Shown piece after piece: positions 27,812 through 39,238 of a stretch of DNA of 64,000 bases (within the stretch, counting starts at the first letter, position 1; each line of letters begins with the position of its first letter). The DNA is taken from positions 62,001-126,000 of the forward strand of contig NZ_QBAW01000003.1 of the NCBI RefSeq assembly GCF_009689985.1, in the 5' to 3' direction. The translations under genes and the position numbers were made by a program. The notes below the pieces were generated by a model, which worked only from the letters and a program-made list of their open reading frames with translations, ran no database searches and was not told the origin of the DNA. Source of the DNA: Helicobacter pylori (GTDB lineage Bacteria; Campylobacterota; Campylobacteria; Campylobacterales; Helicobacteraceae).

Positions 27812-28510
27812 GTGCAATTTTTTAATTTCTCTTTAGAAAGTTTTATCGCCACCTTAATGAAGATCCTAGCCCTTTTAATCGCTATCATAGGGCATGAGAT
27901 CATGCATGGCTTGAGCGCGTTTTTATTTGGGGACAGGAGCGCAAAAGACGCTAATCGTTTGAGTTTAAACCCTATCAGGCATTTAGACATGATGGGATCG
28001 GTGCTTTTACCGGCCCTATTACTCATTTTTCAAGCCCCCTTTTTGTTTGGGTGGGCCAAACCCGTGCCCGTGGATATGCGCTATATTGTTTCTCAAAAAG
28101 GCTCTCTGGCATGCGTAGTGGTGAGTTTAGCTGGGGTGGCTTATAATTTCACTTTGGCCGTTCTGCTCGCTTTTATCACGCATTTAAGCTTCCAAGAACC
28201 ATGGATTAACGCTTTAAGCATCAATGAATTGAACCTTTATCAGCTCGCTTTAGTAACCTTTCTCATTCAAGGCATTCTTTATAATCTTGTCTTAGGCGTT
28301 TTCAATAGCCTCCCTATCCCACCCTTAGACGGCTCCAAAGCGTTAGGCTTTTTAGCGTTGTATTTTAAAAGCGCGTTTTTATTGGAATGGTTTTCTAAAA
28401 TGGAACGCTACGGCTTTTTGGTAGTGTTTATCTTTTTGTTTATCCCCCCTTTATCGGAGTTTTTTATCCATGCGCCCACAAGATTTTTATTTTCCTTACT
28501 CCTTTCTTAA
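27812..28510 (+). CDS. Site-2 protease family metalloprotease (M50)
   Basis: 232 residues with about five or six membrane segments; HEIMH at 28-32 is the zinc-binding HExxH and PIPPLDGSKAL the NPxPxLDG-like motif that completes the site. An intramembrane protease of the short, PDZ-free type, substrate unknown. The start is a GTG nine bases after the lepB stop. Confidence 0.85.
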   Translation: MQFFNFSLESFIATLMKILALLIAIIGHEIMHGLSAFLFGDRSAKDANRLSLNPIRHLDMMGSVLLPALLLIFQAPFLFGWAKPVPVDMRYIVSQKGSLACVVVSLAGVAYNFTLAVLLAFITHLSFQEPWINALSINELNLYQLALVTFLIQGILYNLVLGVFNSLPIPPLDGSKALGFLALYFKSAFLLEWFSKMERYGFLVVFIFLFIPPLSEFFIHAPTRFLFSLLLS

Positions 28511-28530
28511 TCTTTCATCAAGGAGAGTTT

Positions 28531-28986
28531 ATGAATAAGCCCTTAAAGCCTTCTCAAGTTTTTGTAGGCAGCGATCATGCAGGGTTGCATCTTGCAGAGT
28601 TTGTCCAACATTTTTTAGAAGACAAGGATTTTAAGATCCAAGCTTTTTTACCCACTATGAGAGTGGATTACCCTGATTATGCTAAATTAGTGTGCCAAAA
28701 GGTCCTAGAAAACCCGCAAAGTTATGGTATTTTGGTGTGCGCTACAGGGATAGGCATGAGCATGGGCGCTAATCGTTTTAAGGGTATTAGAGCCGCTTTG
28801 TGCCTTGATGCTTACATGGCCAAAATGACTCGCTTGCACAATAACGCTAATGTCTTGTGTTTGGGCGAAAAGATTAGCGGTATTGGCGTAGTGGAAAGCA
28901 TTTTAGAAGCGTTTTTCTCTACAGAATTTGAACAAGGCCGTCATGTGTTGCGCATCCAAAAACTAGATGAATCGCTGAAATCATAA
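28531..28986 (+). CDS. rpiB: Ribose-5-phosphate isomerase B
   Basis: 151 residues of the RpiB/LacAB family: VGSDHAGLHL at the start, catalytic cysteine in LVCATGIGMSMGANRFKGIRA, and RLHNNANVLCLGEK. Interconverts ribose 5-phosphate and ribulose 5-phosphate. An AAGGAGAG ribosome site precedes the ATG. Confidence 0.94.
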   Translation: MNKPLKPSQVFVGSDHAGLHLAEFVQHFLEDKDFKIQAFLPTMRVDYPDYAKLVCQKVLENPQSYGILVCATGIGMSMGANRFKGIRAALCLDAYMAKMTRLHNNANVLCLGEKISGIGVVESILEAFFSTEFEQGRHVLRIQKLDESLKS

Positions 28987-28997
28987 ACCTAATGTAG

Positions 28998-29003
28998 TAT
29001 AAT
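28998..29003 (+). promoter_or_regulatory. -10 box for the 110-residue coiled-coil gene
   Basis: TATAAT in the short gap after rpiB. Because transcription would start near 29010, the gene must use the ATG at 29039 and not an upstream TTG at 29003. Confidence 0.6.
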
Positions 29004-29038
29004 TGCATCGTTTCGTTAAAAAGGATATTTTAATAGGC

Positions 29039-29371
29039 ATGTTCACCCAATGGTTTATCATCACTATCGCTATTGTTTTTATCCTTTATATGGGTGTGCG
29101 CACTTTCTTTTTTAAAACCGTGGCTAAACGGCAAGAACGCACCAACGCATCCATGAAGCTCACCTTACAAGAAGCTGAAATTTTGATCCAAAAACACCAG
29201 TTGCAACTCCAAAGGGCTTTAGGCAATATTGATATTCTTACTCAAGAAATGAGCTCGTTAAAAACAGAACTAAAGGCCCTTAAACAGCGCAATTCTGAAT
29301 ACAAAGGCGAATCGGATAAATATAAAAATCGTATTAAAGAATTGGAGCAAAAAATAGAAGCTCTCCTTTAA
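29039..29371 (+). CDS. Small membrane-anchored coiled-coil protein (HP0573-like)
   Basis: 110 residues: an N-terminal membrane segment (about 4-22) and then a long charged coiled coil (about 35-110) rich in K, E, Q and L heptads. Function unknown. The overall plan (single anchor plus coiled coil) recalls division or scaffold proteins such as FtsB-like or YtxH-like proteins, but no family motif supports a name. AAGGA lies 11 bases upstream of the ATG. The -10 box of apt lies just after its stop. Confidence 0.6.
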   Translation: MFTQWFIITIAIVFILYMGVRTFFFKTVAKRQERTNASMKLTLQEAEILIQKHQLQLQRALGNIDILTQEMSSLKTELKALKQRNSEYKGESDKYKNRIKELEQKIEALL

Positions 29372-29377
29372 AAACGC

Positions 29378-29383
29378 TATAAT
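29378..29383 (+). promoter_or_regulatory. -10 box for apt
   Basis: TATAAT 46 bases before the apt ATG, in the 57-base gap. Confidence 0.5.
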
Positions 29384-29428
29384 AAATCAAAATCCTGCAA
29401 CCAATCAGTTATATTAAAGGATATTAAA

Positions 29429-29968
29429 ATGAATGAAACGCTCAAAGAAGAACTTTTACAAAGCATCAGAGAAGTGAAAGATTACCCTAAAAAAGGGATT
29501 TTATTCAAAGACATTACCACACTACTCAACTACCCTAAACTCTTTAATAAACTCATTGACGCGCTCAAAAAACGCTATCTCGCTCTCAATATAGACTTTA
29601 TCGTGGGCATTGAAGCTAGGGGGTTTATTTTAGGCTCTGCTCTCGCTTATGCGCTTGGGGTGGGTTTTGTGCCTGTGAGGAAAAAGGGCAAACTCCCCGC
29701 GCACACCCTATCTCAAAGCTACAGCCTAGAATACGGGAGCGATAGCATAGAAATCCACTCCGACGCTTTTAGGGGGGTTAAGGGGGTAAGGGTGGTGTTA
29801 ATTGATGACTTATTAGCCACTGGAGGCACAGCTTTAGCGAGCCTTGAGCTTATCAAAGCCCTACAAGCCGAATGCATAGAAGCATGCTTTTTGATAGGGT
29901 TAAAAGAATTACCGGGTATCCAACTTTTAGAAGAACGAGTGAAAACCTTTTGTTTGTTAGAGTGCTAG
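29429..29968 (+). CDS. apt: Adenine phosphoribosyltransferase
   Basis: 179 residues with the family segments DYPKKGILFKDIT, GIEARGFILGSALAYALGVGFVPVRKKGKLP and the PRPP-binding VVLIDDLLATGGTA. Salvages adenine to AMP using PRPP. An AAAGGA ribosome site precedes the ATG. It is followed after 14 bases by dedA. Confidence 0.95.
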   Translation: MNETLKEELLQSIREVKDYPKKGILFKDITTLLNYPKLFNKLIDALKKRYLALNIDFIVGIEARGFILGSALAYALGVGFVPVRKKGKLPAHTLSQSYSLEYGSDSIEIHSDAFRGVKGVRVVLIDDLLATGGTALASLELIKALQAECIEACFLIGLKELPGIQLLEERVKTFCLLEC

Positions 29969-29982
29969 AATAAGGGTGAATT

Positions 29983-32099
<2,117 letters not shown>

Positions 32100-32100
32100 A

Positions 32101-33201
32101 ATGGGCTTGTCTGTAGGTATTGTGGGTTTGCCTAATGTGGGCAAATCCAGCACTTTTAATGCACTCACTAAAACCCAAAACGCAGAGAGTGCAAACTACC
32201 CTTTTTGCACCATTGAACCCAATAAAGCCATCGTGAATGTGCCTGATAGGCGGCTTGATGCGTTGGCTCAAATCGTAAAGCCTGAACGCATTTTGCATTC
32301 TGTGGTGGAATTTGTGGATATTGCCGGATTGATTAAGGGAGCGAGCAAAGGAGAGGGTTTAGGCAATCAATTTTTAGCCAATATCAAGGAATGCGAAGTG
32401 ATCTTGCAAGTGGTGCGCTGTTTTGAAGATGACAATATCACGCATGTGAACGATAGAATTGACCCCTTAAATGATATAGAGATCATTGAATTGGAGTTGA
32501 TTTTAGCGGATATTGCCGCTTTAGACAAAAGGATCGATCGCTTGCAAAAAGCCCTAAAAAGCTCAAAAGACGCTAAAAATCTTTTAGAATGTGCTTTGAG
32601 TTTAAAAATGCATTTAGAAGAATTAAAGCCGGCGAAAACTTTTGCCCTAAATACAAGCGAGGCTTTTTTAGAATTGGACAAGGAATTGCGTTTTTTATCC
32701 CATAAAAAAATGATCTATGCCGCTAATGTGGGCGAAGAAGATTTAAACGCTCTCAATGAGCATGCTAAAAAAGTCAAAAATTATGCGAAAGATCAAAATA
32801 GCGAGTTTGTTGCCTTGTGCGCTAAATTAGAAGAAGAAATGGTTTCTATGAGTGAATATGAAGTCAAAGAATTTTTGCAAAGTTTAGGCGTAGAAGAAAG
32901 CGGGCTAGAAAAGACCATTCGTTTGAGTTTTAAGGAATTAGGCTTGATCAATTACTTTACCGCTGGAGTCAAGGAAGTGCGATCATGGACGATTAAAAAA
33001 GGCTCTAGTGCGCCTGTGGCTGCTGGGGTGATCCATAAGGATTTTGAAAAAGGCTTTATCAGAGCTGAAACCATCAGTTACGATGATTTTATCGCTTATA
33101 AGGGCGAAGCCGGAGCGAAAGAAAAGGGAGCGTTACGCATTGAAGGTAAGGATTATATCGTTCAAGATGGCGATGTGTTGCATTTTCGCTTCAATGTCTA
33201 G
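32101..33201 (+). CDS. ychF: Redox-responsive ATPase YchF (Obg family)
   Basis: 366 residues: P-loop GLPNVGKSS (8-16), G3 DIAGLIKGASKGEGLGNQFL, coiled-coil insertion, and C-terminal TGS domain ending DGDVLHFRFNV. YchF/OLA1 proteins prefer ATP to GTP and associate with the ribosome. Co-transcribed with pepA. Confidence 0.96.
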   Translation: MGLSVGIVGLPNVGKSSTFNALTKTQNAESANYPFCTIEPNKAIVNVPDRRLDALAQIVKPERILHSVVEFVDIAGLIKGASKGEGLGNQFLANIKECEVILQVVRCFEDDNITHVNDRIDPLNDIEIIELELILADIAALDKRIDRLQKALKSSKDAKNLLECALSLKMHLEELKPAKTFALNTSEAFLELDKELRFLSHKKMIYAANVGEEDLNALNEHAKKVKNYAKDQNSEFVALCAKLEEEMVSMSEYEVKEFLQSLGVEESGLEKTIRLSFKELGLINYFTAGVKEVRSWTIKKGSSAPVAAGVIHKDFEKGFIRAETISYDDFIAYKGEAGAKEKGALRIEGKDYIVQDGDVLHFRFNV

Positions 33202-33234
33202 TGTTTTTTCAAACAAGCGTTACTATTTTTTGAA

Positions 33235-34107
33235 TTGAAACCTAGTAAGAAACTTTTTAAAAAAATCTATATAGAATTAAGCGATATTTGCGGGTTGCAA
33301 TGCAGTTTTTGCCCTAACCCTAAAAATATCAGAGGCGTGATGCCTTTAGAATTGTTTGAAAAAGTTTGTAAAGAAGTAGCCCTCTTAACCCAAATTATCA
33401 CCTTGCATGTTTTAGGCGATCCTTGCAAGCTCAAAAATTTAAAACACTATCTCAACACCGCTAAACGCTTTTCTTTGAAAGTGGATTTGGTTACTAGCGG
33501 GGTGTATTGGCGCGATTTTGAGGCACTTTTACACGATGCAATCTATCAAATTTCTATTTCTTTAGACGCAGGGCTAGACAATCGCAACAAAATCAACCAG
33601 CACCGCTACATCCAAAAAATTTTAGAATTTTGCCGCTACAAATTTGAAAAAAACAGCGAAGTGTTTTTGAATTTACGCATTCAAGACAGCACCCTTGAGA
33701 AACACCAGAATTTGATCAAACCTTTTTTAGAAAGCTTTGAATTTGTTTCTTTAGAGGGTTTAAAAACGCAAGGGCGCACTCGTTTGTTTAAAAAAAGTTT
33801 TTTGAATATCCAAAAAACCTTTAAATGGCCGAATTTGAACGCCCAAAATCCTTTAGATCAAAAATCAAAGATCCCCTATTGTTACGGATTAATCAAGCAA
33901 ATCGCTATTTTATCTAATGGCGTTGTCGTGCCGTGTTGCATGGACACGCAAGCTAATATCAGCCTTGGCGATTTAAACCATACGCCCCTAAAAGATGTTT
34001 TAAAGAGCCAAAAAGCTATGGCTATCAAAACCCATTTTTTAAAGGGCGAAGCGTTAGAACTTTTATGCAAAAACTGCTCCTACCCTTTGATCCGTTATAA
34101 AAAATAA
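33235..34107 (+). CDS. Radical SAM protein with C-terminal cysteine cluster
   Basis: 290 residues. C-x3-C-x2-C in CGLQCSFC (near residue 20) binds the radical [4Fe-4S] cluster, and the C-terminal CCMDTQ and LCKNCSYP cysteines resemble a SPASM-like auxiliary cluster domain with the usual SLGDLNHTPLKDV segment. The substrate is unknown; no small precursor peptide gene is adjacent. TTG start without a strong ribosome site, 33 bases after ychF. Confidence 0.8.
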   Translation: MKPSKKLFKKIYIELSDICGLQCSFCPNPKNIRGVMPLELFEKVCKEVALLTQIITLHVLGDPCKLKNLKHYLNTAKRFSLKVDLVTSGVYWRDFEALLHDAIYQISISLDAGLDNRNKINQHRYIQKILEFCRYKFEKNSEVFLNLRIQDSTLEKHQNLIKPFLESFEFVSLEGLKTQGRTRLFKKSFLNIQKTFKWPNLNAQNPLDQKSKIPYCYGLIKQIAILSNGVVVPCCMDTQANISLGDLNHTPLKDVLKSQKAMAIKTHFLKGEALELLCKNCSYPLIRYKK

Positions 34108-34469
34108 AACCACTCCCTTAAGGATTAGCCCTGCTTATTCCTTGAAAAGGCTGTTATTTTTAGCGCGTTTTGTAATCCTTTCAATAGCTCGTTAGTCATT
34201 GGTTTTGCAATTGTGGTGGCGTTTAGTTCGCTTCAGTAATAAACAGCGATTAAAAGCTTTTACTCTTTAATATTCTTATCTTTTATGTTTGGATTGGTGC
34301 CGCTAGAATTGTCAAAATTTTAAGGGTTAAAAGACAAGTGACTCTTTTCTTTTGTAATAGCTTGTGGGGTCGAAAAAAAAATCGTGGGCTTCTCTTGATG
34401 CCATTCAAAAACACTAATTGACCCCACTCTTTGATTCCTACGCTTTTTAGTTGTTTTGCGTTATTTTAT
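34108..34469. other. Intergenic region, 362 bases, no gene seen
   Basis: Converging flanks (radical SAM gene plus, permease minus). Short hydrophobic frames (for example 34150-34232) end in stops and have no start signal. It holds perfect complementary octamers GTGGGGTC (34364-34371) and GACCCCAC (34420-34427), with an A9 run between them. Possibly remnants of a lost gene or transcript-end structures. Confidence 0.5.
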
Positions 34470-35519
34470 TCAACATTCGCATGCTTTTTGATCGTTTTGG
34501 ATAAAGTAATTTTCATACAATCGCAGCAGTGCAATAAAAAACGCCGTGATAGTAGGCCCTACAATAATCCCCCAAAAACCAAATTGTGAAATCCCGGCAA
34601 TCATGGAAAAGAAAATCAGCATTTCATTGATTTTAAGGGTGGTTTTAAAGATTCTTTTTTTGATGAAGACGATTAAAATTGGCTTGATCACGCTATCAAT
34701 CAGCACACTAATCAATAAAATGGAATACAAAGCGATAAAAATAGCCTCATTCACATTCCCATGATAAAGCTCATAAATCGCTATAGGGATCCAAATCAAA
34801 GCCCCCCCAACAGCCGGCACCAAAGATGCTAGGCCGTATAAAATCCCTAAAGACCAGCCGTCATGCCCAAACCATACGATCATCAACCCAAACGCCACGC
34901 CCTCTAAAATAACCGTGATGAGAGAAGTTAAAAGCACGATGCGTAAAATCCCAGCCACTTCTTCAAAAATCTTTTTGCTTTGATTTGTTCCAAGAGGCAA
35001 GACTCCCAAAAAATAACGATAAAATCTCTCCCCATAGTAAAAAAAGAAAAACAACAGCCCCAAAATAAACAAGGCGTCTGTAATGAGCTTCAAGCTGTAT
35101 TTTCCCACATAGCTGCTTATTTTCAACAAATAGCCCGTGATTGAAGTGGCACTAAAATTTTCTAAAAACTTGATCGCTCCATCATGAATGGTAGGAAAAT
35201 GCGATAAATTTTCGGTGATTGTCCCTTTAAGCCATTTGATTAGGGCTGAAAATTTTTCAAAATTGATTTCAAAAATGATATTAGAACTTTTATAAACAAT
35301 AAAATACAACGGCACGATCAAAACGCTCGCTAAAACCAAAACGCATAAAAACGAACTGATCAAATTCAAAAAGCGCTTATCTAAAAAAACTTTCACTTGA
35401 AAAAATCCCACGCACAAAAGCCCAGCGATCAGCACATCCATTAAAAAATCTTGATACAGATAGATCATCCAATAAAAACCAATCAAAAAAAGAATCCAAA
35501 AGAAATACTGAGCTTTCAT
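34470..35519 (-). CDS. AI-2E family transporter (PerM-like permease)
   Basis: 349 residues, about seven or eight hydrophobic segments, with the family region YGLASLVPAVGGALIWIPIAIYEL and a C-terminal GFWGIIVGPTITAF. Relatives include autoinducer-2 exporters and Na+/H+ antiporters; the substrate is not predictable. I start at the ATG at 35519 (MKAQYF) behind GGGGAT rather than nine codons upstream. Confidence 0.85.
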   Translation of the reverse strand: MKAQYFFWILFLIGFYWMIYLYQDFLMDVLIAGLLCVGFFQVKVFLDKRFLNLISSFLCVLVLASVLIVPLYFIVYKSSNIIFEINFEKFSALIKWLKGTITENLSHFPTIHDGAIKFLENFSATSITGYLLKISSYVGKYSLKLITDALFILGLLFFFFYYGERFYRYFLGVLPLGTNQSKKIFEEVAGILRIVLLTSLITVILEGVAFGLMIVWFGHDGWSLGILYGLASLVPAVGGALIWIPIAIYELYHGNVNEAIFIALYSILLISVLIDSVIKPILIVFIKKRIFKTTLKINEMLIFFSMIAGISQFGFWGIIVGPTITAFFIALLRLYENYFIQNDQKACEC

Positions 35520-35604
35520 GAAATTATCCCCATTAAACTGAACCAAAAATTATCAAATGTTAGCTAAAAAACGCTCTTTAAAGGATAAAAAACCTCTTTT
35601 AACT

Positions 35605-35610
35605 TATAAT
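35605..35610 (+). promoter_or_regulatory. -10 box for dapF
   Basis: TATAAT 25 bases before the dapF ATG in the gap between the divergent permease gene and dapF. Confidence 0.55.
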
Positions 35611-35634
35611 TAAAATCAAAAAGGCTTACATTAG

Positions 35635-36456
35635 ATGGTGTTTTACAAATATTCAGGGAGCGGGAATGATTTTTTAATCGTTCAAAGTTTCAAAAAAAAA
35701 GATTTTTCAAATTTAGCCAAACAGGTGTGCCATAGGCATGAGGGTTTTGGGGCTGATGGGCTTGTAGTCGTCTTACCGAGTAAGGATTATGACTACGAAT
35801 GGGATTTTTACAATTCAGACGGCTCTAAAGCTGGCATGTGCGGGAATGCGAGCCGTTGCGTGGGGTTATTTGCCTACCAACATGCTATAGCCCCTAAAGA
35901 GCATGTTTTTTTAGCCGGAAAAAGAGAGATTTCTATTTGCATAGAAGAGCCCAATATCATAGAGAGCAATCTTGGTAACTACAAAATCCTAGATGTGATC
36001 CCTGCTTTAAGATGCGAAAAATTTTTTTCAAGCGACAGCGTTTTAGAAAATATCCCTACTTTCTATCTCATAGACACAGGAGTGCCGCATTTAGTGGGAT
36101 TTGTGGAAAACAAAGAGTGGTTAAATTCCCTTAACACGCTGGAATTAAGGGCTTTAAGGCATGCGTTTAACGCTAATATTAACATCGCTTTTATAGAAAA
36201 TAAAGAGACGATTTTTTTACAAACTTATGAAAGAGGGGTTGAAGATTTCACGCTAGCTTGCGGGACAGGCATGGCGGCGGTTTTTATCGCCGCACGCATT
36301 TTTTATAACACGCCTAAAAAAGCCGCTCTCATCCCTAAAAGCAACGAATCTTTAGAACTTTCTTTAAAAAATGATGAAATTTTTTATAAAGGCGCGGTGC
36401 GTTATATTGGCATGGGTGTTTTGGGCATGAGTGTTTTTGATGGTTATTTCTTGTAA
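35635..36456 (+). CDS. dapF: Diaminopimelate epimerase
   Basis: 273 residues, SGSGNDFL start, catalytic cysteines C69 in MCGNASRC and C209 in LACGTGMAA, and DTGVPHLV. Converts LL- to meso-diaminopimelate for lysine and peptidoglycan. Complete and of normal length. Confidence 0.95.
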   Translation: MVFYKYSGSGNDFLIVQSFKKKDFSNLAKQVCHRHEGFGADGLVVVLPSKDYDYEWDFYNSDGSKAGMCGNASRCVGLFAYQHAIAPKEHVFLAGKREISICIEEPNIIESNLGNYKILDVIPALRCEKFFSSDSVLENIPTFYLIDTGVPHLVGFVENKEWLNSLNTLELRALRHAFNANINIAFIENKETIFLQTYERGVEDFTLACGTGMAAVFIAARIFYNTPKKAALIPKSNESLELSLKNDEIFYKGAVRYIGMGVLGMSVFDGYFL

Positions 36457-36546
36457 TAGTAATGATTTTGTTGCAATTAAACATAATGCGCTATCATTTG
36501 CGAGTTGTTTTTAGCAATATAAAAAATATCCTAAAGGAATAAAACC

Positions 36547-37194
36547 ATGCAAGCGTTAAAATCATTACTTGAAATGATTACAAAACTCCAGAATCTAGGC
36601 GGCTATTTGATGCATATAGCTATTTTTATCATTTTTATTTGGATTGGAGGGCTTAAGTTTGTGCCGTATGAAGCCGAAGGGATCGCTCCTTTTGTGGCTA
36701 ACTCCCCTTTCTTTTCTTTCATGTATAAATTTGAAAAACCCGCATACAAACAGCACAAAATGTCTGAATCCCAATCCATGCAAGAAGAAATGCAAGATGA
36801 CCCTAAAATCGTTGAAAACAAAGAATGGCATAAAGAAAACCGCACTTATTTAGTGGCTGAAGCTTTAGGGATCACGATTATGATCCTAGGTATTTTGGTG
36901 CTTTTAGGGCTTTGGATGCCTTTAATGGGCGTGATTGGGGGCTTGCTTGTCGCTGGAATGACGATCACGACTCTATCTTTTTTATTCACCACACCAGAAG
37001 TGTTTGTCAATCAGCATTTCCCATGGCTTTCTGGGGCTGGAAGGTTAGTGGTTAAAGACTTGGCGTTATTTGCTGGAGGCTTGTTTGTGGCCGGGTTTGA
37101 TGCGAAACGCTATTTAGAGAGGAAAGGGTTTTGCTTGATGGATCGCTCATCAGTAGGGATTAAAACTAAATGCTCTAGTGGGTGTTGCTCTTAA
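36547..37194 (+). CDS. YkgB-like DUF417 membrane protein
   Basis: 215 residues with four hydrophobic segments and the family stretch FIWIGGLKFVPYEAEGIAPFVANSPFFSFMY. An insertion of charged residues (about 65-98, with KMSESQSMQEEMQ) separates segments 1 and 2. The C-terminus is cysteine-containing (CSSGCCS). DUF417 function is unclear. It is convergent with the next gene. Confidence 0.78.
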   Translation: MQALKSLLEMITKLQNLGGYLMHIAIFIIFIWIGGLKFVPYEAEGIAPFVANSPFFSFMYKFEKPAYKQHKMSESQSMQEEMQDDPKIVENKEWHKENRTYLVAEALGITIMILGILVLLGLWMPLMGVIGGLLVAGMTITTLSFLFTTPEVFVNQHFPWLSGAGRLVVKDLALFAGGLFVAGFDAKRYLERKGFCLMDRSSVGIKTKCSSGCCS

Positions 37195-37210
37195 AGAGCG
37201 AACGCCTTAA

Positions 37211-37229
37211 AGTAGGCTTAAAGCCTACT
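37211..37229. terminator. Hairpin between convergent genes (weak terminator candidate)
   Basis: AGTAGGCT and AGCCTACT (8-base perfect arms, 3-base loop) lie where the DUF417 gene (plus) and the ribbon-helix-helix gene (minus) converge, overlapping the stop of the latter. There is no T-run on either side, so intrinsic termination is doubtful. Confidence 0.4.
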
Positions 37230-37463
37230 AGAAGAATCATAATTGATAGAAGAATCTTGGTTAGTGCCTTTTTTGTAAATGATTGTTTTTAAAATGTGGC
37301 GTTTGACAAAAGAATTAACGCTTTCTACTTCTTCATCAGCCAATCGTCTTAAAACATCATGCTCGTCTTTAGAGAGATAAAAAGTCACTGAAAAATTGCG
37401 TTTCAACTCATCTACAGCGACACGCTTACGACCGGGTTTTATATTTTTATTTCCTAATTCCAT
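37218..37463 (-). CDS. Ribbon-helix-helix DNA-binding protein (HP0564-like)
   Basis: 81 residues: basic N-terminal arm (KPGRKRVAVDELKRN), strand FSVTFYL, helices with KDEHDVLRRLADEEVESVNSFVKRHIL, and a polar tail. This is the MetJ/Arc fold; an H. pylori homologue of this gene is, to my memory, structurally characterised as a dimeric ribbon-helix-helix protein. Target sites are unknown. No toxin partner gene is adjacent, so an antitoxin role is not supported. AAGGAAA precedes the ATG. Confidence 0.82.
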   Translation of the reverse strand: MELGNKNIKPGRKRVAVDELKRNFSVTFYLSKDEHDVLRRLADEEVESVNSFVKRHILKTIIYKKGTNQDSSINYDSSSRL

Positions 37464-37635
37464 TAAAATTTCCTTTTTTAGTTAGTGTGTAGTAATATCA
37501 TAACAGCTATTCTAACATGAAATAAACGCCATTTTATATTAAATCTAAAGAAAAATATTTTTAGATGTGCTAAAATACCCATTTGTTACAAGATAAGCTT
37601 TTTTATCAAAAATAATGATGGCATAGGGGCAACAA

Positions 37636-38886
37636 GTGGCAATAAACACCTTTTTAAAACATTCTTTTCTGCTCTGTTTGTTAGCGGTTAATTCTTACGC
37701 TTTTGATTGGAATATTTTTAAATATAATTTGGGTTTCAATATGTTTATCATGGACCATGAAGGATCAACGCCTTATTGGGTCAATACTAACACCAATCTT
37801 AAAACCCGTTTGACTCCAAATTTTGGGATCCAATTTTATACAAAAGGTGTGGAGCAAAGCCTTACTGTGGGGGCGTATTTTTTTCAAAACTTCCATAACT
37901 ACAGCACTAATTTTCCCTACCGCTGGGGGCCTACTATGTATTATAAGGCTAGGGGGAAGCGTTTTACTTTTTATGGAGGGATTTTTCCTAGGAAAAACCT
38001 CTTAGGAAGGTATGGTTTGAATATTTTTGCCCCTTATTATTGGTTTATAGATCCAAACGCTAGAGGGTTTTTATTGCAATTTCAAAACCATTATTCGCCT
38101 TCAAAACCCTATTATGGGCATGCGGAGTTCATGCTAGATTGGTTTGGAGGCAATTGTTACAACACTTGCAAATTCGGGAGAAACCCTTATGGGAACGCAA
38201 TGGACAGGTTTCAAATGAACGGCTCTGTGGCTTATAATTTCTTTAAGGATTTATTGGGTATTGGAGGGTATTTTGTCTTGTTCCATAACGAAGACAAATA
38301 CCTTTTGAATGGGGCTGATGGCATGCAGTTTAATGAAAAAAAAGCGATTGGCAATAATAATATTTATCTTATGGATCGCCTCTACTTTAACGCTTACATA
38401 GGGACAAGTCTTTTAGACATCGCCCCCTTTATGGAAAAACTCAACGCCAGTTTTGGCATGGTTTCTGAATCAAGCCGATTAAGGCAAATCCACAACAATG
38501 TGCCTTTTATGAATAGCGTGGGCGGGCAATTGGATGTAGAGATTCAATACAAAGGCTTTGGAATACACAATTTATTTTTCTTCGCCAAGACTCCAGAAAT
38601 GCCTTTTTATAACCAATACCAGTATGTTGAAATGTATTGCACGCCTTCGTATTGCCCTACGCCTATTTATCGTGGCGTGCCATTCTTTCAAGCCAACATG
38701 TATAATCGTTTTGATTTGTATTACAATTGGAAAAACGACTTCGCATCGGTTCGCATCAACTTCGTGCTTAATGCGATGCGTGGGGGCTTTGATAGGAGCT
38801 TGCCTTGGTCAGAATCTTATCAAGTGTATATGACGGTTGCCTTTGATCCTTATAACCTTATTAACAAAATTGCTAGAAAAAAGTGA
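37636..38886 (+). CDS. Predicted outer-membrane beta-barrel protein
   Basis: 416 residues with a signal peptide (1-23, cleavage after YAF/YA) and alternating amphipathic strands rich in aromatic residues and N, G and Y throughout. It does not end in the usual terminal aromatic residue (ends IARKK after AFDPYNLI). Two CxxxC pairs are seen (NCYNTC and CTPSYC), unusual for a barrel and possibly disulfide-linked loops. It is not a member of the Hop family by its ends; no specific function can be given. GTG start behind AGGGG. Confidence 0.65.
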   Translation: MAINTFLKHSFLLCLLAVNSYAFDWNIFKYNLGFNMFIMDHEGSTPYWVNTNTNLKTRLTPNFGIQFYTKGVEQSLTVGAYFFQNFHNYSTNFPYRWGPTMYYKARGKRFTFYGGIFPRKNLLGRYGLNIFAPYYWFIDPNARGFLLQFQNHYSPSKPYYGHAEFMLDWFGGNCYNTCKFGRNPYGNAMDRFQMNGSVAYNFFKDLLGIGGYFVLFHNEDKYLLNGADGMQFNEKKAIGNNNIYLMDRLYFNAYIGTSLLDIAPFMEKLNASFGMVSESSRLRQIHNNVPFMNSVGGQLDVEIQYKGFGIHNLFFFAKTPEMPFYNQYQYVEMYCTPSYCPTPIYRGVPFFQANMYNRFDLYYNWKNDFASVRINFVLNAMRGGFDRSLPWSESYQVYMTVAFDPYNLINKIARKK

Positions 38887-38892
38887 AAATTC

Positions 38893-38922
38893 TTGACAAC
38901 CAGTTAATTCGTCTTATATAAT
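38893..38922 (+). promoter_or_regulatory. Near-consensus promoter for rpsU
   Basis: TTGACA (38893-38898) and TATAAT (38917-38922), 18 bases apart, one of the few perfect -35/-10 pairs in the window. It lies 66 bases before the rpsU ATG and would give strong expression. Confidence 0.85.
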
Positions 38923-38987
38923 GCTATTTCATTTGTAGCCATTGTTTGAGCAATGATTTTAAGCTATGGAAAAGAGGTGATAGCAGT

Positions 38988-39200
38988 ATGCCAGGGATTA
39001 AGGTTAGAGAAGGCGATGCGTTTGATGAAGCTTACAGGAGATTCAAAAAGCAAACCGATCGCAATTTGGTGGTAACAGAATGCCGTGCTAGAAGGTTCTT
39101 TGAGTCTAAGACTGAAAAACGCAAAAAACAAAAAATCAGCGCTAAAAAGAAGGTTTTAAAGCGTCTTTATATGTTAAGGCGTTATGAATCAAGACTATAA
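38988..39200 (+). CDS. rpsU: Ribosomal protein S21
   Basis: 70 residues, [10 protein letters not shown] start, highly basic, ending [10 protein letters not shown]21 of the 30S subunit assists initiation. I use the ATG at 38988, which has AGAGGTG upstream; the frame extends 14 codons further without a start signal. Confidence 0.95.
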
Positions 39201-39238
39201 GAACTTGAACGAATTTAAAATTTAAGGATTATTGAATA

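Noticed and set aside
34250..34469. AapA/IsoA type I toxin-antitoxin locus
   Set aside because: No frame resembling the AapA peptide was found on either strand of this gap or the gap after accA.
37218..37463. Ribbon-helix-helix protein as an antitoxin
   Set aside because: No toxin-sized partner gene is adjacent; the neighbours are a DUF417 protein and an outer-membrane protein.
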